64,000 nt of DNA from Cornus controversa (GCA_026545225.1 CM048845.1:123695533-123759532), one strand, 5' to 3'. Positions 12,150-23,718 are shown, counted from the stretch's first letter. Notes: generated by a model not told the origin, from the sequence alone. Numbers and translations are program-made.

Positions 12150-12836
12150 TTTTGTTTGAAGCTAATGAAAGATCATGAAAGAAAAAAGGTTGATAACACA
12201 ATTTACAAGCAAATTGTGGAAAGTTTAATGTATTTAACAGTAACAAGGCTAGATACAACAGAGGTGCATCTTCTAGCTGCCAAGAGTATCTTTTGGTACT
12301 TGCAAGGTACATTAATGGAGTTGGGGTATTTCTACAAGAATAGAGAAAAGTCAGAGTTGATTGGTTTTACTGACATCGATTATGCAGGAGATCAAGACGA
12401 TAGACAAAAACACTTCAGGATATGTTTTTATGCGGGTTTTAGGGGCTATTTCATGGTCATCAAAGAAGCAGTCAATCGTCACATTATCAACCACTGAAGC
12501 TGAATTTGTTGTTGCAACTTCATGTGCATGTCAAGTTATATGGTTGAAGAAAATTCTTATGAACTTCATTTAAGGAGACAAGGATCTACTACAATTTTTT
12601 GTTACGATAGTTCAGCCATCAATTTCTCCAAAAATTATGTTCTACATGGAATAAGCAAACACATAGATGTGAAGTATTATTTCTTGAGAAACCTCATAAA
12701 TGATAGATCTATTAATCTCATTTATTGTAGAAGTGAAGACCAAGTAGCCAATATTTTAACCAAACCCCTCAAAGTGGCTTCATTTGTGAAGCTTAGAAAA
12801 CATCTGGGTGTTTGCAAGTTGGAGAACTCTATTTGA
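12150..12836 (+). pseudogene. Copia RNase H remnant
   Basis: Two frames carry the domain. GFTDIDYAGDQDDRQ (usually GYTDSDWAGD) at 12362-12406 is followed by a shift into TLSTTEAEFVVATSCACQVIWLKKIL. After another shift come YDSSAINFSKN, KHIDVKYYFLRN and EDQVANILTKPL, ending at the stop 12834-12836. At least two frameshifts separate the parts. Confidence 0.8.
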
Positions 12837-12904
12837 GGAAGGGGTGCTGTGTGTTATACCTTTTTTAAATTGAATGTTTGAAAATTTCAGTTTAGGAGAT
12901 GAAT

Positions 12905-13236
12905 TGTTGGAGATAGAATTCTTTAATCGTTATTTGTTTATGTGTTGTCCTAGTTTACAAGAGTTTGTTTTTGTGTGAGTTAATAGTCCTAGTCTTTAGG
13001 GAGTATTGGAGTCAGTTATTACTAAGTCTTTAACTTATTTTGTTAATGCACGTTATGCTTATTTCTAGGACTTAGTTGCTACACTTTCCTATTATCATGT
13101 TTTAATTATTGAAAGTTAACTCTATAAAAAGAGCATTACTTGTATGTTCTGAATGTAATTTTAGAAGTAATAAAATTACGTATTTTCTTTTTCATTTTTT
13201 ATTTTACTTTTAGTATATGGGTCTTGTTTTGTAACA
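12905..13236 (+). repeat. 3' LTR of the copia element
   Basis: Starts TGTTGGAGAT and ends TTTTGTAACA, aligned over its full length with the 5' LTR. The clearest purine tract (GAGGAAGGGG, 12835-12844) lies about 60 bp upstream rather than directly against the LTR. Confidence 0.9.
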
Positions 13237-13241
13237 GTACG

Positions 13242-14889
13242 AATCATCTGTGGAACACACCAGTCCCTTTGGTGTTTGCTGTCGCATGTAATTGCCGATC
13301 GAAATCTTTGAATCGTGAGCCAAAATATCCAAACTAATTACACAGACAGTTTCTTTAGACCCCTCTTACACAACAACAAAAAGAGAAAATAAAATAAAAT
13401 AAGAAAAGAAACAACCCAAATTTCACAAGCTGAACTGAGATATCTCTCCATCACCTTTCAACAACAAAAGCATATAAAAACGCGCTTGTCAAAATTTTGT
13501 TCTATCTTTAGTTTTTACAAAAACAAGATCAAGTGAAAAAACCTACAAAATGCATCTTAAATCAAACCAAAAGACAATTCAATTTTTTTTCTTTCCTTTT
13601 TGTATATTATATATCAAATCTAAGCTAACCATAATCAAAAGCTTTCAATTTCTAAATATATCAATTTATAAATCAAATGAAACTTCAAAATACTACCAAA
13701 AAAAAATTCCAATTAAAAAACATGAAGATTTAAAATCAACAGAAAATGAAAGCAAAGGTTGAAGTTGTAAATCGAAAGAGAGAGAGAAAAAAAAAGAGAA
13801 GGTAGTATTGTATAAAGATTTGACTGACACGGGGGAGGCCAGAGATAATTAGAGAAACTTCAAAAAAGATTAACTGCATTTTTTCCAAAAGTTTTATCTG
13901 ATAAATAATTTGGCAAATCTCAAGGGAGGTCGAACATAATTACCCATATAAACAGAATAATTTATCTTCTCTCATTTCTTTAGCTTCAAATAATTTATAA
14001 TGGAATAAATTTTTTTTTCCATTAACATAGACTTTAGAGTGCACTAGAAATGATAGAAATCAAACCAACCAGATCTCATTTATCCATGGTTTCTTAGTGC
14101 ATTGTGGTGCTTGTATGTACCATGTACAATGGAGTGTTTAACCATAATATTAACCTCTAATTCCGCCTAAGCCGTAAGAATAAAAAGTAGATAATTATTT
14201 TCAAACCAGACAAATTGGATGAATTTGAGAACTAATGATTTTTTTTTAGCACAAGAAATATGAAGAAAAAAAATGAAGGAAAATATGGGGATTAAACTAA
14301 GAGGGTCTAAGAAGAGGTCGGCCGATCTTGATGGAACTCGGTATGGATTCAGGGGATGATAGAGAGGGAAGAATTTGTAAATTGTCATCAAATTATATCA
14401 GTGCGAAAGAGGGTGCCACAATTTTTGGGCATTACGGGTTTGGCGAATTGGGATGATGTTTTGGGAGTTAAGGTTTGAATTTGAAATTGATATTGATGAA
14501 TTTGAGGAAGATGACAGAGTGATTTACGGTTAATTTTGTGACAAAAGAAAGGAGATTGAGAATTCGAGTATTGTTCAATGGTTTAGATTGAAAAATAGTT
14601 TGGGTAAGGATTTGCGTAGGACTAAGCCATTGGGGTTGGTGGGTGCACAAGTGTTGGAGTTTAGGGATGTGATGTTAAGGAGAGGATAGTGGAGTATAGA
14701 TGAACATTGTTTAGTGGGCGGGTAAGTAAAGAGAATGGGTGTCCAGAGGTGGTGGTTATGGTGATTATAGGTGCACAAAAAACTTATACAATCGATAAAT
14801 CGGTCCATGGTGGTTCTAAAAATTAAAGAACAATTTATTTTGGTTCAGTTTCAATTTGGGGTTACAAATGAACGAACCATTGGTGCTAA
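13242..14889. other. Intergenic between copia and LINE, no gene seen
   Basis: AT-rich. About 13800-13945 looks like one arm of a TIR element (GGGAGGTCGAACATAATTACCC at its right end) without a clear partner. ORFs here have no recognisable domain. Confidence 0.4.
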
Positions 14890-14907
14890 ACATATATATA
14901 ATATATT

Positions 14908-16971
14908 ATGCAGCTAGGTGATATTTTTCCCAAAAGAAATCTCTCTTTTAAATTCTTTAACTTCTGGGCTTTAAGCAGCAACTTTCCTTCCATTGTTTCC
15001 TTAGTCTGGAATTACTTTGTGCCTGGTTGCAAAATATTTCAAGTCATTTCTAAGCTAAGGATTCTTAAGTCCCATCTTAGGCAGCTTAACAAAAAAGAGT
15101 TCAATGGCTTGTCTAAGAGAGTTATCACTACCAAGGAAGATCTTGCTCAATGCCAAGAATTGCTGGATATCAATCCTCTTGACAACAACCAGAGGATAAT
15201 GGAGAAAGCTTTTATTCAGGATCTGAATGGGTTTGCTCTTGCAGAGGAGATATTTTACAAGCAAAAATCTAAAGTGCACTGGCTCAAAGTTGATGACCGC
15301 AACATTGCCTATTTCATGAAGAGTTTCTCGAAAAGAGTCAACCGAAATAAAGTCACCTCTCTTATTGACAATCATGGCGCTACTGTGGAAAGTGACCAGC
15401 TCAAAAATGTCATTTTAGATCACTTTGAATCTCTTCTTGGCCATGAACATTCACAGTATCCAGGTTCAGCCCTTTTATCTCAATTCATTTTTAAATCAGT
15501 TCCTCAACACTTCATGGCCAGTCTTTCTTCTATCCCCTCTGATATTGAGATAAAGCAATGCATGTTCTCTTTTCACAACAACAAAAGCCCTGGTCCAGAT
15601 GAATATTCCTCCTGTTTCTTCAAGCATACTTGGCCAATTATTGGCAATGATGTCATTGCTACTGTTAAGGACTTCTTTGTCACTGGTAAACTTCTCAAGC
15701 AAGTTAATTGCTCTGCCATCTCTCTTGTGCCCAAGGTTCCAAATCCATCCTCAGTCAATGATTTTAGGCCCATTTCCTGCTACAATCTCATTTACAAGTG
15801 TATCTCCAAACTTCTGGCTATAAAGCTCCAACCAGTTTTACCTTTTCTCATCAGCCCCGATCAAAATACTTTCATCAAAGGGATAAGTATTCATGAGAAC
15901 AACTTGTTTGCCCATGAACTTCTAAATGGCTATCACCGAACTTCCCCACAACCTAGATGTGCTCTTAAAGTCGACCTCAAAAAAGCCTTTGGCTCTGTTC
16001 ATTGGCTATTCATTCTTGACATAATAACCCTCCTCAAGTTTCCTCCATGTTTTGTGTATTGGGTTAAAATTTGCATTACAACTGCCTTTTATTCAATTTC
16101 TCTGAATGGGGAATTGTTTGGATTCTTCAAAGGTAAGCGAGGTATTAGGCAGGGCGATCCCATCTCCTCTCTTTTCTTTGTTATTGCTATGGAAGTCTTC
16201 ACTTCAATTGTTAATGTCGTCGTTGCTGCTTCTCCTTCTTTCAAATTTCATTGGCAGTGTAGCAAACTTGCCCTCACTCACATCATTTTTGCGGATGATA
16301 TCTTCATGTTCTCTTTCGGCAGTGCTGCCTCTATCAATGTTCTTCAACAGGCACTGCAGTTGTTTTCTTTGTTCTCTGGTCTTAGTGTTAATCCAAGCAA
16401 AAGTCTTGCTTTCTTTTCTGGTGTTCAGCTTGGTGAGAGGTCTAGTATTTTGCACCTTATTGGTTTTGAGAGTGGTACCCTTCCAGTTGTTTACCTAGGC
16501 CTTCCACTCACTTCCATAACTATATGTGCAAGAGATTATAAGACAATGGTCGATAAAATTACCTCTAGAGCGGGATGTTGGACTGCCAAACATCTCTCAT
16601 ATACTGGCAGAGTTGCTCTTATCAAATCTACCTTGATGGCCATCCATCTCTACTGGTCACAATCCTTTCTTATCCCCAAACAGGTTTTGGTTCAGGTTGA
16701 TCAAGTTTTGAGAAAATATCTTTGGACTGGTAACAATATGAAGAGCACGGGTGCTAAAGTGGCTTGGAGAGCTGTTTGTATGCCTTTTGAATTCGGAGGG
16801 CTTGGAATTCCTAACTTGGAGATGGCAAACAAGGTTGCCAACTTGCGGCATTTGTGGAACATCTTCTTCTTCAAGCATAAAAGACTCTGGACATCCTGGG
16901 TGCATAAGTATTTTATTACAACAAAATCCTTTTGGAATGTCAGAGCTAATCGGTTAAGTTCTGGTGCTTGA
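14908..16971 (+). CDS. LINE ORF2 reverse transcriptase (687 codons, partial element protein)
   Basis: This is an open frame of 687 codons from an internal ATG. The start FKFFNFWALSSNF is the usual region just after the missing endonuclease. RT motifs in order: NDFRPISCYNLIYK, VDLKKAFGS (residues 355-363; family members usually have KAFDS, so G362 replaces an Asp), GIRQGDP (412-418), the catalytic FADD (461-464), then VYLGLPLTS and GRVALIKS. The true protein continued downstream. The stop at 16969-16971 is a nonsense change, since the same frame goes on as RLRDMAKAFIRHKVGNGSS after a second stop at 16981. It would nick-prime and copy RNA at target sites, but without the endonuclease it is probably inactive. 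Confidence 0.85.
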   Translation: MQLGDIFPKRNLSFKFFNFWALSSNFPSIVSLVWNYFVPGCKIFQVISKLRILKSHLRQLNKKEFNGLSKRVITTKEDLAQCQELLDINPLDNNQRIMEKAFIQDLNGFALAEEIFYKQKSKVHWLKVDDRNIAYFMKSFSKRVNRNKVTSLIDNHGATVESDQLKNVILDHFESLLGHEHSQYPGSALLSQFIFKSVPQHFMASLSSIPSDIEIKQCMFSFHNNKSPGPDEYSSCFFKHTWPIIGNDVIATVKDFFVTGKLLKQVNCSAISLVPKVPNPSSVNDFRPISCYNLIYKCISKLLAIKLQPVLPFLISPDQNTFIKGISIHENNLFAHELLNGYHRTSPQPRCALKVDLKKAFGSVHWLFILDIITLLKFPPCFVYWVKICITTAFYSISLNGELFGFFKGKRGIRQGDPISSLFFVIAMEVFTSIVNVVVAASPSFKFHWQCSKLALTHIIFADDIFMFSFGSAASINVLQQALQLFSLFSGLSVNPSKSLAFFSGVQLGERSSILHLIGFESGTLPVVYLGLPLTSITICARDYKTMVDKITSRAGCWTAKHLSYTGRVALIKSTLMAIHLYWSQSFLIPKQVLVQVDQVLRKYLWTGNNMKSTGAKVAWRAVCMPFEFGGLGIPNLEMANKVANLRHLWNIFFFKHKRLWTSWVHKYFITTKSFWNVRANRLSSGA

Positions 16972-17856
16972 AAAAAGTTTTGAAGGCTCAGAGACATGGC
17001 GAAAGCATTCATACGACACAAAGTGGGTAATGGCAGTTCTACACATCTTTGGTTTGACTATTGGCTACCTAATGGGCCTTTAATTGATCAGATAAGTGAT
17101 CAAGAAGCTAACCAATTGACCCCTTCTCTTCTCTTCTGTCCAGAACCACCTCTTGCCTCATCTTAAATGGACATTGGGAGGTCCCTGATGATCTGCCCTT
17201 CCCATTTCTCCATACCCACCAGTTTTTCTCCCAACTTTTTGATCTTCCACTCCCGTCTGATGACAATGACACTGTGGTATGGCTTGCTCCGCCAACCTCT
17301 CTCTTTTCATTTTCTCATACCTTAAATTGTCTGAATGCACCAGCTCCCATTGACATTCTGGTCTAACCTTATATGGTTTAAACACCATGTTCCCAAATTT
17401 AATTTTATTTCTTGGCTTACTCTTAAGAGTAGACTAAGGACCCTTGATCACCCTTCTTTTGTTAAGCTTCATTGGCCCAATGTCTGCGTTCTATGTCTTT
17501 CTGCCTCTGAAACCATTAGTCACATCTTCTATGAATGTCGGTTTACTACCATTGTATGGAATCTTTTACTACATAAGCTTGGGGTCCATTTTCCTTCTGA
17601 AAATTGGCTTAATTTCCAGTATTGGTATGCTAGCAAATGGGGAAGTGGCAGATCATCCTCTGCTCTTCTTACTAAACTTATTTTTACAACTACTTTATAT
17701 TGCATTTGGCAAGAGAGGAATGGCAGAGCCTTCAAGAGTAGATCTTGTTCACCATCTTCTCTTTTCAATCTCATCAAAAGGCATATTAGCTTCAGATTGG
17801 TATCAGTTAAGCTTACAGCTGACTATGAGCTCAGACAAATACAACTTCCAATGTAA
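16972..17856 (+). pseudogene. Broken C-terminal part of LINE ORF2, with zf-RVT domain
   Basis: The frame resumes with KVGNGSSTHLWFDYWLPNGPL, the plant LINE signature after the RT. A frameshift near 17140 moves the coding to LILNGHWEVPDDLPF, and a second near 17350 restores the frame. The zf-RVT region then reads FWSNLIWFKHHVPKFNFISW and CVLCLSASETISHIFYEC (Cys/His zinc-type residues), ending at 17856. Confidence 0.75.
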
Positions 17857-18202
17857 TTTGACTCTCTTATGATTCAAGCCAATGCATTGGCAGCTGGTAA
17901 TAGATGGCTTTTAGATTACTCATGATCAAATTTCTCCTAACAGCTACAACCAATTAGAAGATGGCTTCTTGTGTGAGGCCATCACTCTTTCTTTGTTAAA
18001 ATCATCTATGTAATTCTTTTTTCTCATGGCTTTGCAAGGCTTCCTTGTTTGATGGATAATTTGTTATCCATTTTGTTTATGCCTGAGGCTTAGTCTTGAG
18101 GCTTGTTTGGCTTTGGCCCCTCCCTCTTTGAGGCTCATGTACATTGTCACTTTTCTTTTATTTATACAACTTACCTTTAAAAAAAAAAAAACATATATAT
18201 AA

Positions 18203-18732
18203 CATATATATTTATTATATAACACACTTGTTCAATTTTAATTGGTATAGAATATAACTTAACATACATTACAATACACACGGATCATCTTTATATATAT
18301 ATATATAAATTTTGAATCGTTGGAATTAGTTGGGTTCTAACTCAACCTTGAACGGAACCAAACCAACTGTGTAGGCTCCTAGTAGTGATGGAAGAGAAAC
18401 AGTACTATAGAGGTTGGCTACAACGGCAGTGGAAAATTGGGTTTCAAAAGGCAGTGGTAGAGCATATGGGGAGATTGAGAGTGAGCGATGGTGGAGCAAA
18501 CGAAAATATGGTCATTTTAAATACTGGTATAGGGAGATAATATGGTAATTTTAAATGTTCAATTTTTAATTATTAAAAATTACAGTAAAATAAAGGATAA
18601 TTATGACATTTCACACATTTTTTCTAATGCGAATATGATGCTAACTCTTAACAAGGGTATCTTTATAAGTTTCGTAATTCGTTATTATTTCGTCATGAAC
18701 CGGCTGATTCTCAACGATTTTCTTGACTATAT
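18203..18732. other. Short intergenic stretch, no gene seen
   Basis: AT-rich, with TA runs near 18293-18307. It resembles the DNA left of the LINE, consistent with both sides being one interrupted repeat. Confidence 0.4.
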
Positions 18733-18741
18733 TATTAAGAT

Positions 18742-18900
18742 GGGTAATGCTACTCAGGCAGAATTCGTAGGCAGAAACATTTATATCCATTGGATGCATG
18801 TGGTAGGCCCTACTACATATACTCACCACATGCATCCAATGGATGTAAATGTTTCTGCCTACGAATTCTGCCTAAGAATTCTGCCTGAGTAGCATTACCC
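18742..18900. mobile_element. 159-bp hairpin MITE with perfect 9-bp TSD (Mutator-type)
   Basis: The arms start GGGTAATGCTACTCAGGCAG and end in its exact reverse complement. Over about 60 bp they differ by one base and by a 14-nt extra block (a local copy of AGGCAGAATTC) in the right arm. The direct repeat TATTAAGAT flanks it exactly at 18733-18741 and 18901-18909. A 9-bp duplication points to Mutator-superfamily transposition. There is no coding capacity. The near-perfect arms imply a recent insertion. Confidence 0.9.
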
Positions 18901-19420
18901 TATTAAGATTCACCGATTTATCAGTGAGTCAAATTCACAACTAAACACCATTTGTTATTCATCCATTCAAGATGAACCCTGGACTCATTGGGTAAGTGAT
19001 CTCATCCCCTGTAGTCTCAATTCTCAAAATAAACAAAGCATGTGAATCATCGTTGTCAAACGCATTGGCCCTATCATACAAATATGGAGAACGACAGTTA
19101 TATCTGGAATAACTTGCGGTGAAGGTTTTGCTGGTAGAGAAGATCATGGTTAGGGCAAGTTGGTAGAGCTCAACGCTATAATGATTATGCTTAAGGCCCA
19201 ATTTATTTATTTATTTTTTTAAAAAGTTAAAAATGGAAAACATGTGTCGACCTAGGTAGTATTAATCCAATAAACATAATGATTATCATAAAATCAAATA
19301 TTATATGAATAAATTATTTTATACATATTGACCTATTAAATTTTAGATTTGTTTTTTACTTTTATTTTTTAAATTTTAAATTTCAACATGTTATATATGG
19401 TAAGTATGATATAATTAATT

Positions 19421-19750
19421 TTCATTTATTTCACAATTAAGTTTATCCTTAGTCATTAATTTTAATTACTACAACATAAATTCATGAATTGATCATTACT
19501 TATGTTAAATGTGGTAAAAAAATTAAATAAAAACCATTAAAATTTACTAAAAATACAATTTTATCGAATTATATTGTAAAAATTTATGTATCGATATTTT
19601 CATTCATTTCACAATTAAGTTTATCCTTAGTCATTTATTTTAATTACGAAGCATTTTTAATAACAACAACAACCTATGCTAAAAACCATTAAAATTTACT
19701 AAAAATACAATTTTATCGAATTATATTGTAAAAATTCATGTATCGATACA
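19421..19750. repeat. 178-bp tandem duplication
   Basis: Copies at about 19421-19598 and 19599-19750 share TCACAATTAAGTTTATCC and ACAATTTTATCGAATTATA. They lie in AT-rich DNA downstream of the expansin gene. No gene is seen from 18910 to 20090. Confidence 0.8.
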
Positions 19751-20279
19751 TTTTGGGCCCCTATGCGCGATGTCGAAAAAAATTGACAAGTAATCAATAC
19801 AAGTCTGATTTTGTTACACCGCGTCTATGTCTGCGAATGTAATCCATTCTTTTTACATGCAAGTTCCTATTGATTATTTTATTTTATTTTCTACAATTAT
19901 TATACAATATATAATTAAATTATTTATTTTAATTAGAAAAAAATTGTGAAAATTTTATTAGCCACAAACAACGGTTTTGGCAAGCAAGAAAGGTAAAACA
20001 TTTACATAAAATTTATCTATCTATATATATATATATATATATTTGTTTGGAAGTTCTTTGACGCCTCAGACACATTCATAATTCATTTACCAATTTCTTA
20101 AGCAAATTGAAAGACAACGCAGCCGATCATGCAATTGTAGCCTAATAAAACTATAATATTCCTCAAAAGCAGAACTGATTTTGATTTCCTCATTGAAATA
20201 ATTTTGGTGCATGATATAACCACATATGTACCAGCCATAAACTCATCAGCAATCGAATTACACAGTCCCACAAAGAAAA

Positions 20280-21161
20280 CTAAAAATTCTGTCCCTCGTA
20301 GGTCTGACCAAATTGCCAATTTGAAGGTGCAACATTGTTAGATTGCACCATCCTTCCATCACTAGCAGTCACTTGGAATGACAAGCTTTGCCCTAGTAAA
20401 GACAACCCAGCCTGCCAATTCTGGCCCCAATTGCGAGACATTTGAATCCAACCAGTGCTAGAGCCCTTAATTTTAACATCAACAACATCTCCAACACCAC
20501 CAACATTGTACAGCAACACAAGCACCCAGTAGGGATTTCCAACGATCTCAAACTTGATCCCTCCTCTCTTGTTACACATGGTGCGACGAAATCGAACCGG
20601 GACGATCCCAGCATGGTACTGTGCCATCTTCACAAACATTGGCATTGCCAGATCAAAGTGCAACCGAGGTGGGTCGCACCAACCCCCTGCAACGTAACTG
20701 GGAGGACAAAAGTTGGTTGCGGTTACTTTGATGATCCCGACACCGGGTATGCACCATTGTGGATCATCGACACACATGAGCTCAAAACATGCACCACAAG
20801 CCTGTCCATCATTGAAAAGTGCTGTGCTTAGGGCCGTTGTCTCGAGTCCATATCCTTGTTCGAAGAGATCCCCGTAGCCACAAGCACCCTCTGTCAACAA
20901 TCACATTGATTAAAATCAAATTAATAAATATTATATATGAATTAATTTGTAGCAAGTAGAATGATAACCAAGAAATATATATAAAAAGAAAAAAAAATTA
21001 CAAGAAATGCACGAAGACCACTTACGCATGGTTTCGCCTCCATTCATATCACCATAAAATGTTGCATGTGCATCATACCATCTAGAATTCTCACCCACTG
21101 CAACAACAAAAAGAACCATTGAAACCACTGATCCAATGGTGAATAACTGAGACCGAGTCAT
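20280..21161 (-). CDS. EXPA: Alpha-expansin (cell-wall loosening protein)
   Basis: Two exons, 21161-21026 and 20890-20280, joined across a 135-bp GT..AG intron to give 248 residues, normal for the family. The junction restores [15 protein letters not shown], the conserved expansin stretch. An N-terminal signal peptide ([14 protein letters not shown]) directs secretion to the wall. Domain 1 (GH45-like) has eight or so cysteines and the HFD motif in HFDLAMPMF. Domain 2 (CBM63-like, cellulose binding) covers roughly the last 90 residues, with [18 protein letters not shown] and [15 protein letters not shown]. Expansins loosen cellulose-xyloglucan contacts at acid pH without hydrolysis and drive cell growth. 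Many EXPA genes have two introns; only one is present here. The subfamily is uncertain; [14 protein letters not shown] is slightly unusual. Confidence 0.95.
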
Positions 21162-21230
21162 TATTACAAAGAAAGATAGATGAGGGAGAGACGGTAGAGT
21201 GGTATTTGTCTAAGCAAATGGAGTTAAAAC

Positions 21231-21252
21231 CTATATATATATATATATATAA
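21231..21252 (-). promoter_or_regulatory. Probable TATA region of the expansin gene
   Basis: A TATATATA run lies about 70-90 bp upstream of the ATG at 21161. Because it is also a microsatellite, its promoter role is inferred from position only. Confidence 0.45.
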
Positions 21253-21259
21253 TGGTTTG

Positions 21260-22185
21260 TGTTAGAAAGAATTACCAAAAATATCTACCTCAATCGGGAA
21301 AAAGATTTGGTAATTAGCCTAATAAAATTCAGGAATGAATGGGGAAAAAGTTTCCTAACAAGTTTTTAATTTTTCATGACGTGAAGGAAAGAAAGAGACT
21401 AGTACGTCGTCTACTGCTAATACCAAGTTTAAGCAAACTGAAAAAGAAAATGAAACACAAACTCAAATTATGATTTGAATGATTTATTTTTATCCGTTAA
21501 AATAGTGTTTCCTAATTCAACACACAAAAAATGGCTTGCCTTTAGGGGAAAAAGTTACCTTCAGTGATTCTTTCTAATTCGTCACGTGAGGAAAATATAG
21601 AGGCACAACACACAAATTTACAAGATCTCAATTTTTTTTTTGCCGCCTTTTTCGCAATCAGACATAACCTAAACAGGAAGAGAGAGAGAGAAAAACAGAA
21701 TTAAAAAGATTTGAACCCAAATCCCATACTGGTATTCCATATTGCAGACTACTCTTATTAAATACAAATTCTAATTTGCGGATGCAATAAATGAACTTCA
21801 AAAGCCCGAAAGGAAAATATTGGGTTTGGAAGCCTCTCCAAGCAAATTTTTTTTTTTCATATTTCAATTTAAAGAAAATAATTTCATGCTACCAAGCATT
21901 AATTATTTATATAATGAGGTTGTTGCAATGTATACACAAATTAACACATACGCGCATTGTATCAGGATCAGTGCGGGTGTATAGGATGAGCTCGGCACAG
22001 TTGGTCTAAAACTACTATTTTTTTCTGGATTGATAATAGATTTGAACCACTCCTAACATCCATAATCTTTGGAAAAAACATAAATTTGAGTTTAGGTCAC
22101 ATGGAAGAATATGAATGGAAGCATTAGTTGATGAGGTGGAAGGAAAAATTGAATTTGATGATGAAAGTAAGCCATGGAGAAAGCT
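21260..22185. other. Upstream of expansin, no gene seen
   Basis: No coding signal. A TE-like stretch lies around 21660-22010. Confidence 0.4.
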
Positions 22186-22404
22186 AAGTGCTTGTTTGGT
22201 AACGCTGATATTTTTATTTTTCAATTTTATGAAAAAATAAAAATTAAAAACATGTTGTGTTGTCAGTTCGATCGAAGGTAGAGTACGCACTCACAAATCT
22301 ACAAAGGGACCAATGGAGACATCCACCCCTACTGGAATAAGTTTTTTGAAATATTTTATATGTATATTTTTATAAAATATCATTAATTATAATCAATTCC
22401 CCTT

Positions 22405-22423
22405 CCCCCCCCCCCCCCCCCCC
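22405..22423. repeat. Poly-C tract
   Basis: An uninterrupted run of about 19 C bases followed by T bases. Its length is likely to vary between individuals and to be error-prone in sequencing. Confidence 0.85.
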
Positions 22424-22539
22424 TTTTTTTTATATCTAAACTCACTTGAAATATATGTTTTGCAAACACTATTATCATAGCATTAAGAGAGAAAATTTTG
22501 ATTTATTTCATATGTGCTTAACACATACTTTCTTTCTAT

Positions 22540-22725
22540 TTTTTTTCTTTCTCATGCATGATTTACAAGCGCATAATTTTTTATTACAATGGTTTGAATT
22601 TTTTTATCTTGTTGTTGTTAAAGGTCGCCCCCTTTTTTCTTTCTTATGCATGATATACAAGCGCATAAATTTTTATTACAATGGTTTGAATTTTTTTATC
22701 TTCTTGTTGGTGTTGTTAAAGGTGC
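22540..22725. repeat. 92-bp tandem duplication
   Basis: Two copies contain ATGCATGAT..ACAAGCGCATAA and TTACAATGGTTTGAATTT. Confidence 0.8.
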
Positions 22726-23718
22726 CCCCCTCCCTTAATTTTTTCAAATAACCATTTATAATATTTTTGTTTAATTAAATAATCATTATTTTATTATTTT
22801 TTATTAATCATTTATAAAAAAATTATTATTAGTTTAAGAGGTTTATATAAATTATTTAAAAATCATATATTATTTTTTTAATAATTTTATTATTATTATT
22901 TTTTTGTTGTCATTTATTAGTTTAGGTGGTTGGCTACAATTTTTGTTTTAAAGTTTTTAAATTATGTCTAAATGGTTGTCAAAATTTTCAAATTACTTTT
23001 ATTTTTTAGACATGAAAGCGCGTTACCGAACACATTTTCTGTTGTGCCTTCTAAAAAATGGGAAATAAAAATAGAAAATAGAAAATAAAAATTTTACCAA
23101 ACAGACCCTAAGTTGTTTGGATTTGAATTAGTTTTTTTGCCAGGTGACAAAGACAAAAGAGAATTTACAAATGCAAACAGAAAGCTGTTGGTAATTCAAT
23201 GAAAAAGGCCCGGTTCTAATTGGTGGTTATTGGCCCATACATGTTGGAATATGTGACAATGAAGGAGAGTAAAGAGATGATAAAGACAATCAACTCTATT
23301 TGTTTGAATATGAAATTAAACAGTTGAAATAATTGCTGTAGGTTCAAATATAAACTGTCGTTGACTACCCAAACACCTTATTTTTATTATGTAGCCTTTA
23401 TTTTTATTTTTACTTTATTGCTTCTTCTCATAAGTTGTCAAATAGTCACTCTTCATTTGACTGGATCTTTAATGGGAATCATTCTTTCGTTAAAAGATTA
23501 TTCATTTGATAAAAGAAACTACATGTTTCTTTCTATTCAAAAAAGCATTAAGAATCTCACTACAAATATGTGTCTGAAATTCTTTAATAATGCTAATAAC
23601 TTTTTTTCTAAAAGGCTGAATTCTAATAAAATCCTTAATTTCAATAAAAACAATTTCCTTTTGGAGGAGATTCAATTGAGATTTTCTACTCTCTACATTT
23701 GCCTTATCTAATAAAAAA

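Larger units (their letters stand above)
6321..13236 (+). mobile_element. Ty1-copia retrotransposon, full structure but degenerate
   Basis: Both LTRs (331 and 332 bp) are present and flanked by a 5-bp target duplication with one mismatch: GTATG at 6316-6320 and GTACG at 13237-13241. A tRNA-iMet primer-binding site, TGGTATCAGAGC, starts at 6653. Domain order is gag, zinc knuckle, protease, integrase, reverse transcriptase, RNase H, which is the copia order. By eye the LTRs differ at roughly 12-15% of sites, so the insertion is old. The polyprotein has many stops and frameshifts and is split by a 2-kb insertion at 7815-9840. It cannot be autonomous. The element landed beside a (TA)n tract. Confidence 0.93.
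14902..18190 (+). mobile_element. 5'-truncated LINE (L1-type) with poly-A tail and TSD
   Basis: The element begins inside ORF2, downstream of where the endonuclease domain would be, and ends in a short poly-A run (18179-18190). It is flanked by direct repeats ACATATATATAA (14890-14901 and 18191-18202), the expected target duplication, although the low-complexity sequence weakens this. Order is linker, reverse transcriptase, thumb-like region, zf-RVT zinc-binding region, 3'UTR. The 5' truncation is typical of failed target-primed reverse transcription. Confidence 0.88.
22186..23111. mobile_element. Possible hAT-like element with TTTGGTAA-type ends
   Basis: The left end GTGCTTGTTTGGTAACG and the right end TTTTACCAAACAGACCC are inverted, and both are followed inward by A/T-rich ATTTTTATTTTT sequence. 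Between them lie a C-run (22405-22423) and a ~92-bp tandem duplication (22540-22725). There is no ORF. Confidence 0.4.
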
